Source: Paragonimus skrjabini miyazakii
Taxonomy: Eukaryota > Platyhelminthes > Trematoda > Plagiorchiida > Troglotrematidae
Direction of reading: 5' to 3'
Assembly (NCBI GenBank): GCA_014338405.1
Contig: JTDE01003362.1
Span: forward strand, 4,647 to 68,646
DNA length: 64,000 nt
The translations under genes and the position numbers were made by a program. Positions 13,040-22,796 of this stretch are shown in pieces (the stretch's first letter is position 1; each line of letters begins with the position of its first letter). The notes under the pieces were generated by a model. The model was not told where the DNA came from, ran no database searches, and worked only from the letters and a program-made list of their open reading frames with translations.

Positions 13040-14130
13040 CTCTAGTTACACGATTTCTGCGAGAATCTTGAGGAAGCCGATGATGTCACTGCTCACTGTT
13101 CCAGATAAAAGCTTGTTTCATGCGTTACCAGCCGAAAGACTGAAGAAATTTGCCCTTAATTCCAAATAAACATTATTTTCTTCCAATCGTAGACAGACCT
13201 CCTGTGAAGGCGTCACGACCCACTTGTCCAGACACTCCGTGACCTTAACGCCGCTTTCGTCTTCGAGAATTCTGGGATCTCAACAAGAAATTCGTCTCCC
13301 GTCCAACACATGGGAGTGCAGCCCCAGTTCTTTCAATTACCTGTTACGAGGCTAGTCTTTAAAAAATACTGTCAATCCAGTCGCGATTTGTTGCACCCAG
13401 TGAACACGCTGAATGCCACTACGTAAGTAGGGTACCCACGGCTTCATGCTGTGCTCTAGATGTGACCAAATTATGGAGTTTTATAGTTACAAAAATATCT
13501 CCAGACGCCTGTTAAACAGTACATTCTCAGATCTAAATAGCTCAATGAGGTCTCTGTGAGTAACCACAGCCCCTCTGGTTGAGGGTCTGAAACCGCTCTT
13601 GATCAACGCTCCTACGTCTGAGGCATTCACTGCGCACCTGATGGTGATGAGATCCTGAAAACCAAGTACTTCTGAAAGATCAGAGCTACGCCTTACAGCC
13701 CGACATTTAGGGGCGTTTGGTAGGGGGTCCAGTTTAAGAGTCCACCTTCCTACTGCCTTGAGATTTCGCGTAAGTTTAGTTTGGTTCATTCACTCCGCTA
13801 TCCTAAAATGGCATACAATCACAAAACAAGGGTTAGTGAGACCCTTCACAATATCATTCACGAAAAGTAGCAAGAGAGGAGGAACTGTTACATATCCTTG
13901 TGCAACATTACTATGAGTTGTGCATTCCTAACAGATACCATTTCCAACCTACACTTGAACGCTCTTTTACACAACGAGCCTTATATATAATCGGTTGATT
14001 AAAGATACCAGGCCACGTTACCATGTGGATGAGGTAACGGTGATTTACTGGATGCAGGCTTTGACCAAATTCAGGTGTCATACCTTGGCCTTGCTTCCTT
14101 CGTCCGAACTTTCGTGGTTTAATCCCTAAA
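13040..14130 (-). pseudogene. LINE 3: CR1-like non-LTR retrotransposon, RT C-terminal half
   Basis: Minus-strand LINE remnant, 5'-truncated inside the RT. It starts near 14110 in the D.SKAFDSVNH motif, seen as QSLHPVNHRYLIH. The GVPQGSVLGPLLFL motif survives as GYVTVPPLLLLFVNDIV near 13850. The catalytic box that should follow is lost. Then come a KC...DVGALIKSGFRPS stretch (13700-13590), a degraded VRPHLEY motif as SHLEHSMKPWVPYLR near 13440, and a C-terminal ANFFSL...N...L...V stretch near 13150-13050. Frameshifts occur around 13790 and 13490. The C-terminal order matches LINEs 1, 2 and 4. Confidence 0.72.
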
Positions 14131-15551
14131 ACATTTAAGATTAGGCAAACAAACGTGTGCATGCGACTATTATTTATAACACGTGGTAAAATTTGGATCA
14201 GCAGCTGGGTTAGCAGTTCATACGAATCGCGAATGCAACTAATATCCTAGCAATTACGATACGTTCAGTTTGGGCATTATGGGCACTACAGACCCGTCTT
14301 GAAAACGGGTTGCACCAAAGCTCAAGTCTGCTATACAGACTGTTTAGTTTCATTTATTGAGGTCTCAGTGGGCTAATATCCTTAAATGTGAGCAGGGAGT
14401 AGCATGGATGATTCGGAATGTACAAAATAATGAATGCATGCATTAGATCTCTTGCTTCTCCAGATTGTTAAGAATGAATTTGCTTCACGACGCGGCCGGA
14501 AGCACAGCTTCATAGTCGATCCCTGAACTGTCTTCGCGGCACTCCTTTGAATAGATTCGAAAGTAATTGTGCTCTCATGCAGCTGAAGTGGCCAGGTTAG
14601 TGTTTCTTGTTCTACATGAGATCGAATGAAGTCATCCTTAAGTTCGTTGGAACACGATCACTCGAATTAACCAAACATACTTACCGGAAGAATGCACCCG
14701 TTATTTTTTATCGTTTGCCCTAGTGGTAGGTAGGATCCAGGCAGTATGCAACAAAAAGCTGCCAAGACCTCTTTTTACATCTTTATTTCGGAACGGCGTT
14801 AACGCCCAAAATAAACGAACATTTGCTCATGGTTGTTGCTTACGAGTTCCCATTAGTCAACACTTAACCGATGAGGTTCGTGTTGAAGCACTGATACAGG
14901 GTACCAGGATCGGCCGCAGGAGTGCGAGCTTTGGCACTGCTACAAGCAACAAGTAAAATTCTAATACTATCCGCAAATAACACTTGAGGATTCTACACGT
15001 GGAATGACAAGTCACTGGGCGTCGGAGGACGGCAGTAATCACGGGGTGGAGTCTAGTGGGACTCGGACAGGGTTGAGTTTAGCCAAAAATAGGAATGACT
15101 CTCATTTAAGTATTGTAAAAAAGGCCGGTAAAATAGAAGTTAAACCAACAAAGGAGGCTACTTATAACAGGATGGAGAAGCAGCTGATCATACAGAACAC
15201 AGTACTTCACACGATCAAAAGCGGTGACAAATTTGAGCTAAACGAGGCGGAAAGGGTTGGAAAGTTTCTGTCTAGAACCGTGCCTATTCTCCGCAATAAA
15301 TAAACCATAAAACCGAATAATGGACGACGATGTGTATTGCAAATAGACTGGGAAAATGAGATGTAAGCGGAGCAAGATCAACTAGTAACAAGCGAACGGA
15401 AATTATTATTATAATTACGACCTTGGACTGTCGACCAAACGAGGAAATACAGACATGCAAACAAACAATGTCGATAGTGTCAACAGAAAAAACAACTAGA
15501 AATAGAGCTGACAAACGTGCCAAACCAAGAGTGCCTCTACGGGCGTCAATT
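14131..15551. other. No recognised gene; one hydrophilic open frame
   Basis: The only notable frame is 15004-15303 (+, 99 codons): a lysine- and serine-rich, hydrophilic peptide with no recognised domain and no supporting context. A palindromic word around 14290-14312 is too short to interpret. Confidence 0.35.
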
Positions 15552-16017
15552 CGGCAATTATCCCTATCACGAGATCCGCCTTCAAGGTTGTTCAAAAGGC
15601 AAAGCGGCCATTTTGGCGCACACCCTCGATTTTTAAATATTTTTTTAATTTTAAAATCGGAATTTCAGGCAACGTACCTACAGTACATCAATTGTAAATA
15701 GGCAAAATTAATGGAAAAATTGGAATACATCGGAGAAGTCACAAAAGCGCTGGTTTGGTGACGAAAAACATTTCCACAATTTTCGCGAAACTAACCCGCT
15801 ATCGGCGTTACCTCACTTTCTCAAGTCTTATAAATGCGATCGTTGCCATCTTCGAGATGAAATACGTCGTCCTACAGCCTGAGAGTGTTTCATTTTGCGG
15901 CGTTTTGAAGGTATGGTAGAGATGGAAATATACGACTATACAGTGCTGGCACTGCATTTCAACAAGAACAGTAACACATTTGACAGCGAAACATGTATGG
16001 TAACATTTTCAGCTTCC
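15552..16017 (+). repeat. Left arm of the 466-bp inverted repeat
   Basis: Compared base by base with the reverse complement of 17638-18103, it matches at all but two positions: A against G near 15573 and T against C near 16002. The arm holds a stretch translatable on the plus strand near its inner end (RRFEGMVEMEIYDYTVLALH) that is also open in the other arm, with no recognised family. Confidence 0.93.
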
Positions 16018-16747
16018 TGGCCACATGCTCACTTGTTTATCGCCTGTTGCTTGTTTAACTTCTAGACAAACAAGTTTCACTGCAGACATCCTAGGATTGT
16101 CTAAACACGCAATGTCACCGTGTCTTGGGATGCAAATCATCTCGGCTAATGAAGCGTCCGGGCCCACCAAAAGGCATAGCTATTTTACGTCATTTCTTAT
16201 CTATCGTTTAGAAGACACTTCCGTTTGCTGAGAAGCACTTTAGATCACTATCTTGATCTAATCGACAACTATTCAACTCGCACGTACAGGAGGTTTTGTG
16301 GCGCAAGCGGAATCCCCGTAACTGTGTGGGACGACTGTTGTTTATTTTCTCGCATACGGACTGCCACTACCGTTAGGTTTCATTATCCGTAGTTAACAGT
16401 AGGTTTTTCAATTTATCGCCTGCCTATCTGCATTCTCTAGATCCACACCTCAACGTTTCTCCAGGTTAACGAATTGTATGAGCAGAAAATATCGAAGACG
16501 TCCTAGTAAGCCGGCTGCAGTACATATATATATTATACTTTCAGTCTATCGTCAGTGTAGGAACCTGGCTGTTCGCCAAATACCACCTCGGTCACACTCG
16601 GAAAGGGAAATCTTGCCAGGCAACTCGTCAAACTGTCTTCCACCTTATATCAAACATAAGAGTTGTATGTAGTACAATGTACTTGGATTCATTATCAAAC
16701 ATTGCTGATTATGATCTATTCAGAGAATGAAATCGCCAACCTTGTCC

Positions 16748-17138
16748 CGCTGAGCTGACCCATAATGAGGGTCTGAGTATGCGTTCACACTAATAGCTGT
16801 TCCGCCCGATTGACGTAGGCTATGAATGTCTCAGAATACAGCATGCGTTCACATTAGGGGCCATTCTAAACTCATTCGTTTAAGCTATGAATAACGTCTG
16901 GGTATGCAGTAAATGTTCAAACTCGCAGCTGCTCCATTGGATTGACTCAGGCTATCAACAACGTCTTAGCTTGCAGTATGCGTTTACACTAGGGGCTATT
17001 CCAACCTAATTCAATTGAGCTATGAATAACGTCTGGGTATGCACTATGCGTTCACACTAGTACCTGCTCAACCAGATTGACTTAAGTTATGATCAGCCTC
17101 TGAGTATGCAGCATATATTTACACTAGTAGCTGTTCCG
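16748..17138 (+). repeat. Degenerate ~67-bp tandem array, about 5.5 copies
   Basis: A recurring unit contains GCGTTCACACTAG, then GCTGTTCC-like, GATTGACT-like, GCTATGAATAACGTCTGGGTATGCAG. The TTC/TTT anchors lie near 16784, 16848, 16916, 16983, 17051 and 17118, giving spacings of about 64-68 bp. Units differ from each other by many substitutions. The array lies centrally in the spacer of the large inverted repeat. Confidence 0.85.
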
Positions 17139-17637
17139 TTCCAACCCCTCTTACGATGAACAATTTGGAGAACGAACACATGCGGGAAGGGATGGAAAAC
17201 CCGTATTTAAAGCGTTTGGGGTACATGGTAATCATAATTGATTCCGTTGATTGTCATATGGATTGGAATATTTTCCTGCACCGCGATATATACTTGGTGT
17301 TCTAAACACCATAGTGTGACTGGCTGATAGGTATACCTCCCGGTGATTGGCTGGCAGCCTGATTTCATGTTTCCATATATTGTTCCGTATGAACGTCACG
17401 CGGCCTCAATCTAGCTTGAAACAATGCAGTGGAATGAACAGAATTGACTTTTGAAGATTCTCGATGATATAGTGGGGGCAATATACTCTTTTCTTACGCC
17501 GTTCCATATACACCGAAGATGGTAACAACCATACGATCGAGTCATTTCAAAAAATTTCTAAGAGCAACGTCTCATCGACCAGTATCTACCTGAAATCTTG
17601 CAAACAAAGAGAAATAGTACAAATGCCGTATAGACAA

Positions 17638-18103
17638 GGAAGCTGAAAATGTTGCCATACATGTTTCGCTGTCAAATGTGTTACTGTTCTTGTTGAAATG
17701 CAGTGCCAGCACTGTATAGTCGTATATTTCCATCTCTACCATACCTTCAAAACGCCGCAAAATGAAACACTCTCAGGCTGTAGGACGACGTATTTCATCT
17801 CGAAGATGGCAACGATCGCATTTATAAGACTTGAGAAAGTGAGGTAACGCCGATAGCGGGTTAGTTTCGCGAAAATTGTGGAAATGTTTTTCGTCACCAA
17901 ACCAGCGCTTTTGTGACTTCTCCGATGTATTCCAATTTTTCCATTAATTTTGCCTATTTACAATTGATGTACTGTAGGTACGTTGCCTGAAATTCCGATT
18001 TTAAAATTAAAAAAATATTTAAAAATCGAGGGTGTGCGCCAAAATGGCCGCTTTGCCTTTTGAACAACCTTGAAGGCGGATCCCGTGATAGGGATAATTG
18101 CCG
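17638..18103 (-). repeat. Right arm of the 466-bp inverted repeat
   Basis: Reverse complement of 15552-16017 with two mismatches and no gaps. The homology stops abruptly at both ends, at GGATAATTGCCG on the outside and at GGAAGCTGAAAATG on the inside. Confidence 0.93.
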
Positions 18104-18898
18104 TCTAGCCATTCGTCATCACCAACAGAAGAGGTCTGTCAGCCGACAGCCAACACCAGTGTTTCACTACACGACTGGCTACCGAGAAATCCACTTTTCT
18201 CATCGCGGATGTTAGTTCGTGGTGATGACCATCTTAACAGTGAGTCATGTCTCAAGGTTTCCCAACTTATTGGTGCGTATGATGACTGGAAAACTGGCTG
18301 GTAGCTTAGCTGCTGTTTAGGCTGCCCATCTTTGCAAACAGGGGTAATATTGGCTGATTTTCAGCCCTTGTACTTTGGTCATATATCAACAGTCCATGTA
18401 TGCAGAAGGCTTAACATGCGAGCCAGGACTTATGAGAGATGTCGTCTGTGTCAATCCTGGATATCAAGTGGCTGTTCGAGCAACGCTCAGTCTACTTGCG
18501 ACGTCTGTCGATGGGCTGTATCCTGACTAGTCACGTCTGTAAGCAACGAGCTTCGATAAGTTCTGAGCCTGCTGAGCAACCGATTCGGATTCAAAGGGGC
18601 ATACGATCCTATTATTCTGTTTTTTATTAATAAGGTGCTAAGGTACAAGAAACTTAGTATGAAATAAGTAAGAGAAGATAACAACAAACCTCGATATCGA
18701 ATCCACCAAATATACAAGTTCCCAGAATGACTGTCCACGTGAATGCAACAGTCCCGAAATGGCGGAGCGATGAAGCGCGATAAAACCTGATACAGCCAAC
18801 CTCAAAAGTGTCGGTTTAGTTCAGGTTGTATCCGTTACCTACCTGAAGGCAGACACTATCCCAGATTAGGGTACGCAGGTAGACGTATCCAGGTAGAG
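18104..18898. other. No recognisable gene; region 5' of LINE 4
   Basis: Open frames of 60-83 codons overlap on both strands. One (18332-18526, +) includes clustered cysteines (ERCRLCQSWISSGC) but is too short and isolated to call. This stretch may include the eroded 5' region of the LINE that begins near 18899. Confidence 0.35.
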
Positions 18899-21393
18899 TT
18901 GTAAGTTTACTAATGTTCTTTCTCTAAAAAACGAAGCGGAGGTACTACGACAGCTTGTCGGCTCAAAGAAGCCCAAGATCGTAGGTGTAGCGACGAAATG
19001 GATAACGCCGGACATATCCGATCAAGAGATAGAAGTTCCTGGTTAAAATATATTTCGCAAGGATCGGCTAGCCAGCAGAGGTGGAGGCGTAGCAATCTAC
19101 GTTGGTGCTGAACTAAGCGTTGCTCTAAACAGAGACCCAAACCTGCCTTCATTTGAAGAGTTCCTGTGGATAAGTCTTAGGACACCCCACTTATCACAAG
19201 TCATTGTCGGCGTCATTTATCAAGACCCGTCCGGAGCCCGGAAATGGGAGGAAAGAATGCACAGTGCCATTAGACGGACCACCACAATTCAAGAACATCG
19301 CACCATCGTTCTAGGGGACTTTAACCTCCTGCGTGCAGGTCTCTCCAGCGGGCTAACGTCTGGCATTGTGGTCACGGAATTCTACGACATCGTGCAAGAA
19401 GCAGGACTCATCGAGCACGCCAGTCAACCCACAGAATAGAGGGAAGGTCACAGGCCATCCCGGCTAGACATGGTGTTAAATACCTAGCCCCATATGGTGG
19501 ATATGGTCGAAGTTGGTGGGCCATCGGTGCAAGCGATCATGCCACAATTAGTTTTCGCCAAATATTCGACGTCAAGATGACCCGCCCCCTACTGTTGGCT
19601 CGACACAATTTCAGACGGGCGATCTTTCGAATGATGCGAGAACATTTATCCCAAGCTAACTGGCCACCATCTGAAGAATGTAGCACGGTAGAAGAACATC
19701 TAGAGCGTATTATACCATTCCTGAACACCGCGATAACTAGTTCAGTCCCACTTCATACTCCACGCCCAACCTGTAAGTCGCCTTGGCTCAAACCATCGAT
19801 CAAGCGTCTAGTGAAAGAGAAGTGAGCCATGTGGGATGCCTTTCTTCTCAAAGGAGATGGCACCTCACACCTGGAATACAAATACCGTCATAATCAATGC
19901 ATATTGGCCGTACGCGCCGACCTCAGTGCTCACCAATTATCAATTACCGACTGACCTAAAAGGTTCTTCGGTCACATGGCCTCCTTGGCCAGGTCGGAAG
20001 CTGCCATATCCTCTCTCATGGGACTTCAGGACTCTCTAACTGTGGGGCAGCTGAGATATTACGTGCTCAGTATGCATCCGTCTTGAACAACTCCGCTGAG
20101 GCGGAACCATGCGTTATAGTTTTCTGTTTCGATCGTTCATCGGATTCCTCCCCTAACTCTACCCCGACTAACGTACGTGCCAAGCAAATCCTGCTGCGCG
20201 TTGATAAATCCCTGGGGCTTGACGAGGTACCCCCACAAATGCTGAAAGAATGCGCAGATGGGCTCTCGGAAACGCTTGCTCGTTTATTCCAACACTCATA
20301 GTATGCCAGTTGTATTCCAGCCACTTGGAATCACGGCATCATCACTTCCGTCTACAATGGTGGGGATCAAACGAATGCTAGTAACCTCAGATCGATTGTT
20401 CTGCTACCAGTCCAGTCAAGAGTGATGGAGAACACAGTAGACGATTTCGTAAGAAACTATTTAAATACCCACTCACTGTTGGCGCTGGAGCAGCACGGCT
20501 TCAGGAACGGTCACTCATGAACGACCAACCCACAGATTGCCGCTGATTCGTGCACAAAAGCTGCCGAACAACGCCTCTTACTTGATGTTGTGTTTTTAGA
20601 CTTCACGAAAGCGTTCACTAAAGTTGATCGCAATATACAACTGGGAAAATTGGATGATACGGGCTTATGCAGTAAGGTTTGTTTTGGGCTCAAACAGTAC
20701 ATATCCTGCCGGACATACACAGTTAGGGTTAATGGTGATCTATCCAGGCCGTTCAACGCCACAACTGGTTTACCACAAGGCTCCATACTGGGTCCCTTAT
20801 TATTCCTAGTCTATGTTAACGATCTTCCGGGCGTGAGTAACTCCCCCGTTGTGATGTATGCTGACGCTATGAAACCATGGCGTGTCTTACACGGCGTTGA
20901 AGGCGCAGAAGACGTTTAAAGACACCTAGATGCCCTGTATCTATGGTCCATGGAAAATCGACTGTCATTCCAAACGTCCGGCTCAAAGACTATACAAGTG
21001 TGTCATCACAGCACTAGAACATATCGCATCGGCGGTGCTACCTTAGCCACTGTCCGCCAGGAGCGCGACCTAGGTACTGTCGTTACATCAGGCTTCTCCC
21101 CTAGGACTAATACTATGCTGTTGGTAAAGAAAGCTAGCGGTTGGTTACCTATGCTTAGTAGGATCCTTGAGAATTTCTCAGTCGACAGATACTCCCGTAT
21201 TTACGGCACACTGATAAGGCCACAGCTGGAAGTCAACATTCAGGCATGCGTGCCGTACTGGAAGAAAGACGTCACTGTTCTAGAGGCAATCCCGCGACGG
21301 ATCACTAAGCGGGTTGAGGGTCAATTTTCCTTAACGTATGAAGAACGTATGTCGAAGCTGGAACTATTCCCCCTGGCTTACAGGCGTCTGAGG
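18899..21393 (+). pseudogene. LINE 4, first part: EEP endonuclease and reverse transcriptase
   Basis: This is the best preserved LINE in the window. The endonuclease (18899-19560) starts FTNVLSLKNEAEVL, continues with DRLASRGGGVAIYV and VLGDFN, and ends with ASDHATISF, the SDH catalytic box. The RT runs from about 20190 (DKSLGLDEVPPQMLKECA) through WNHGIITSVYNGGD, EQHGFRNGHS, DFTKAFTKVD and TGLPQGSILGPLLFLVYVND. The catalytic YADD reads YADA at 20857-20868, a lost aspartate. In-frame stops lie near 19044, 19437, 19823, 19951, 20299, 20518 and 20917, and there is one frame change near 20040. The reading frame ends in YRRLR at 21393, exactly where a gypsy fragment begins; the C-terminus resumes at 22515. 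It is a dead copy. Confidence 0.88.
21390..21393 (+). repeat. Left copy of 4-bp target-site duplication GAGG
   Basis: GAGG ends the LINE sequence at the left junction, and GAGG at 22511-22514 restarts it on the right. Counting one GAGG, the LINE frame runs on without shift from YRRLR to SDHILTYKILR. Four to six bases is the usual duplication length for Ty3/gypsy integrases. Confidence 0.75.
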
Positions 21394-22135
21394 GTGTGTC
21401 TGGGTGTGCATTCCCTGAGATAGTCGTATCGAACAATGGGTGACAATTCTCGTCCGCACAGTTTCGCGATTTCTGCAGTCGCTCCAATTTTCAGCATGTT
21501 TTCGCCACCGTATCATCCGCAGTCCGACGGTCAGGCCGAAAGGTTCGTCGAAACTCTGAAAAGAGCACTTCTCAAGTGGCGCGGGGAGGGACGATGGATG
21601 AGACTCTGCAAACCTTCTTGCTGGTTTATCAGTCTACACTAAACCCAGGAGATTCTGACGCTCGCCATCTGCAGTTTTGATGGGTCACAAACTGCGCACA
21701 GTTCATCACGCCCTCATTCCGACAGACAAGCTGCCGCATCATCCATGCCAGACGGATGCTCACACCGAGTTCTCTATCGGTTCACCAGTGTACGCGCGTG
21801 ATTACCGCCTTACACACAAGGACTGGATAGATGGAATAGTGAAGGCTCGCAGAGAGAAGGTACTCCTCAAAGTCTCGGTTGGCAACTCCACCTGGATTCG
21901 CCATCGAAATCAGCTTCGACCCCGGCATCCAGATGCATCAATGCGTGAAACACAGCAGTCGCTTCCGCTGGACGTTCTACTGAACACGTTCACAATCCCC
22001 TCGGTCGTCAGATCTCCAAGTGCAACGACAGACCTTTGCGCTGACGACAGACTTCTCCGGAGACGATGGACAGACCGAGTGAGACATCCAGTCCGCCCAC
22101 TACAAGTGAATCCCAGGGCCAAGCGGTACGGATAA
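21394..22135 (+). pseudogene. Ty3/gypsy integrase, C-terminal half of the polyprotein
   Basis: Retrotransposon integrase, which joins LTR-ended cDNA to chromosomal DNA. Visible are PEIVVSNNG at about 21410-21434, corresponding to the second catalytic aspartate region (usually SDNG.QF, here N in place of D), then SPPYHPQSDGQAERFVETLK around 21505-21565, which contains the third catalytic residue, E, of the DDE triad. Further on come the LLVYQST.NP motif in another frame and, from 21677, a long C-terminal tail through GSPVYARDYR and GNSTWIRHRNQLRPRH, the GPY/F-like and C-terminal beta region. It ends at a TAA at 22133-22135. Frame changes occur near 21440, 21600 and 21660. The first catalytic residue and zinc-binding region are missing because of the 5' truncation. 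Non-functional. Confidence 0.85.
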
Positions 22136-22143
22136 GAAGGCTC

Positions 22144-22153
22144 AAAAGGGGGG
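22144..22153 (+). other. Polypurine tract of the gypsy element
   Basis: The sequence AAAAGGGGGG lies directly before the TGTT start of the LTR and eight bases after the polyprotein stop. This is the expected primer site for plus-strand DNA synthesis in LTR retrotransposons. Confidence 0.8.
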
Positions 22154-22206
22154 TGTTGGGATAATGCCACAATTAACCCAAAAGTGTTTTTTTTTAAATT
22201 CTTAAT

Positions 22207-22275
22207 ACTGTATGAGCCTCCCCATGCTGTGAGCCTCCACCACTGTATGAGCCTCCATACTGTATGAGCCTCCGC
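22207..22275 (+). repeat. Four tandem CTGTATGAGCCTCC units in the U3 part of the LTR
   Basis: CTGTATGAGCCTCC occurs three times, and a shorter CTGTGAGCCTCC once, with spacers of 2-5 bases. The block ends about 10 bases upstream of the TATA-like box. By position it resembles a U3 enhancer array; that role is inferred. Confidence 0.8.
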
Positions 22276-22283
22276 TTAAACAT

Positions 22284-22290
22284 TATAAAT
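22284..22290 (+). promoter_or_regulatory. TATA-like box of the gypsy LTR
   Basis: TATAAAT lies 130 bases into the LTR, just after the GAGCCTCC repeats, a normal place for the U3 promoter. It is recognised by motif and position only. Confidence 0.5.
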
Positions 22291-22510
22291 ACGGTGGAGT
22301 TTTCCAGTGTACTGGACAAACGCTTAGGTGAGATCAAATATACCCTTGGCTGAAGGTTCCCTGTCTTCTTCATTTGCGGTAGTACGTGCGTCGTGGCATA
22401 GGCCGGGATAACGTGAATCGTTAGTGCAACCGTCGTAGCTAAGCCGTGTTATAGTGAACGCCGGGCGTTAGTAACTTTTCATCAATTGCCAATCCACGCG
22501 GTTCATAACA

Positions 22511-22796
22511 GAGGAGTGATCATATATTAACATACAAAATCTTACGTTCTCCGAGGCACCCCAACAAAAATCTTTTTACACTTGTCGATACAGTGAGTCT
22601 CAGTGGCCATACGTGCAAGATATCTATGCCAAGTAGTAGCCTTTCATGCAGATGACATAGTTTTGCTGTCCGAGTCTGTTCCACATGGAACGCAATTCCG
22701 GCGACAGTTGTCGTGGCAACGTCAGTCGATGCATTCAAAAGGCAACTAAATGACCGGAGTACCCCAAGTTGGCTGTTGACAGTCAAACACGTGTAA
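22511..22796 (+). pseudogene. LINE 4, second part: C-terminus
   Basis: Continuation of the LINE frame after the gypsy insertion. From 22515 it reads SDHILTYKILR, then LFTLVDTVSLSGHTCK, then RVCSTWNAIPATVV and TSVDAFKRQLND, ending at TAA 22794-22796. This is the standard C-terminal signature shared with LINEs 1-3 (RGH..K, WN.LP..VV, SV..FK..L). One in-frame stop lies near 22654. The first four bases are the right copy of the GAGG duplication. Confidence 0.88.

Larger units (their letters stand above)
15552..18103. mobile_element. Inverted-repeat element: two 466-bp arms around a 1620-bp spacer
   Basis: The whole unit is 2552 bp. The arms at 15552-16017 and 17638-18103 are exact reverse complements, apart from two substitutions and with no indels. 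The outer ends read CGGCAATTATCCC. The spacer contains a degenerate tandem array and no transposase-like reading frame. I see no convincing target-site duplication: the left flank ends GTCAATT and the right flank begins TCTAGCC. It could be a non-autonomous foldback or TIR transposon, or a recent inverted duplication. A diverged arm-like sequence at the window start favours a repeat family over a one-off duplication. Confidence 0.6.
21394..22510 (+). mobile_element. 5'-truncated Ty3/gypsy retrotransposon fragment nested in LINE 4
   Basis: An 1117-bp insertion splits a LINE reading frame. It contains, in order, the last part of an integrase, a stop, a polypurine tract and one LTR ending AACA. 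No 5' LTR, gag, protease, RT or RNase H is present: the left end starts inside the integrase catalytic core. The right end is a proper LTR terminus, while the left end is truncated, yet both are flanked by GAGG. Confidence 0.85.
22154..22510 (+). repeat. 3' LTR of the gypsy element (357 bp)
   Basis: It starts TGTTGGGATA right after the polypurine tract and ends TTCATAACA, so the termini form the inverted pair TGTT...AACA. The right border is fixed independently by the resumption of LINE coding sequence at 22511. It contains a TATA-like box at 22284-22290 and a short tandem repeat upstream of that. There is no second LTR in the window to compare for age. Confidence 0.82.

Noticed and set aside
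14288..14312. Hairpin ACCCGT...ACGGGT, considered as a terminator or tRNA arm
   Set aside because: Only a 6-bp stem with no U-run and no cloverleaf around it. Rho-independent terminators are not expected in a eukaryotic genome.
22640..22720. An apparent RT catalytic box (HADDIVLLSES) on the plus strand
   Set aside because: It lies in a different frame from the LINE 4 C-terminus, which reads LSGHTCK...STWNAIPATVV through the same bases. The RT of this LINE is already accounted for at 20.2-20.9 kb, so this is a chance match.
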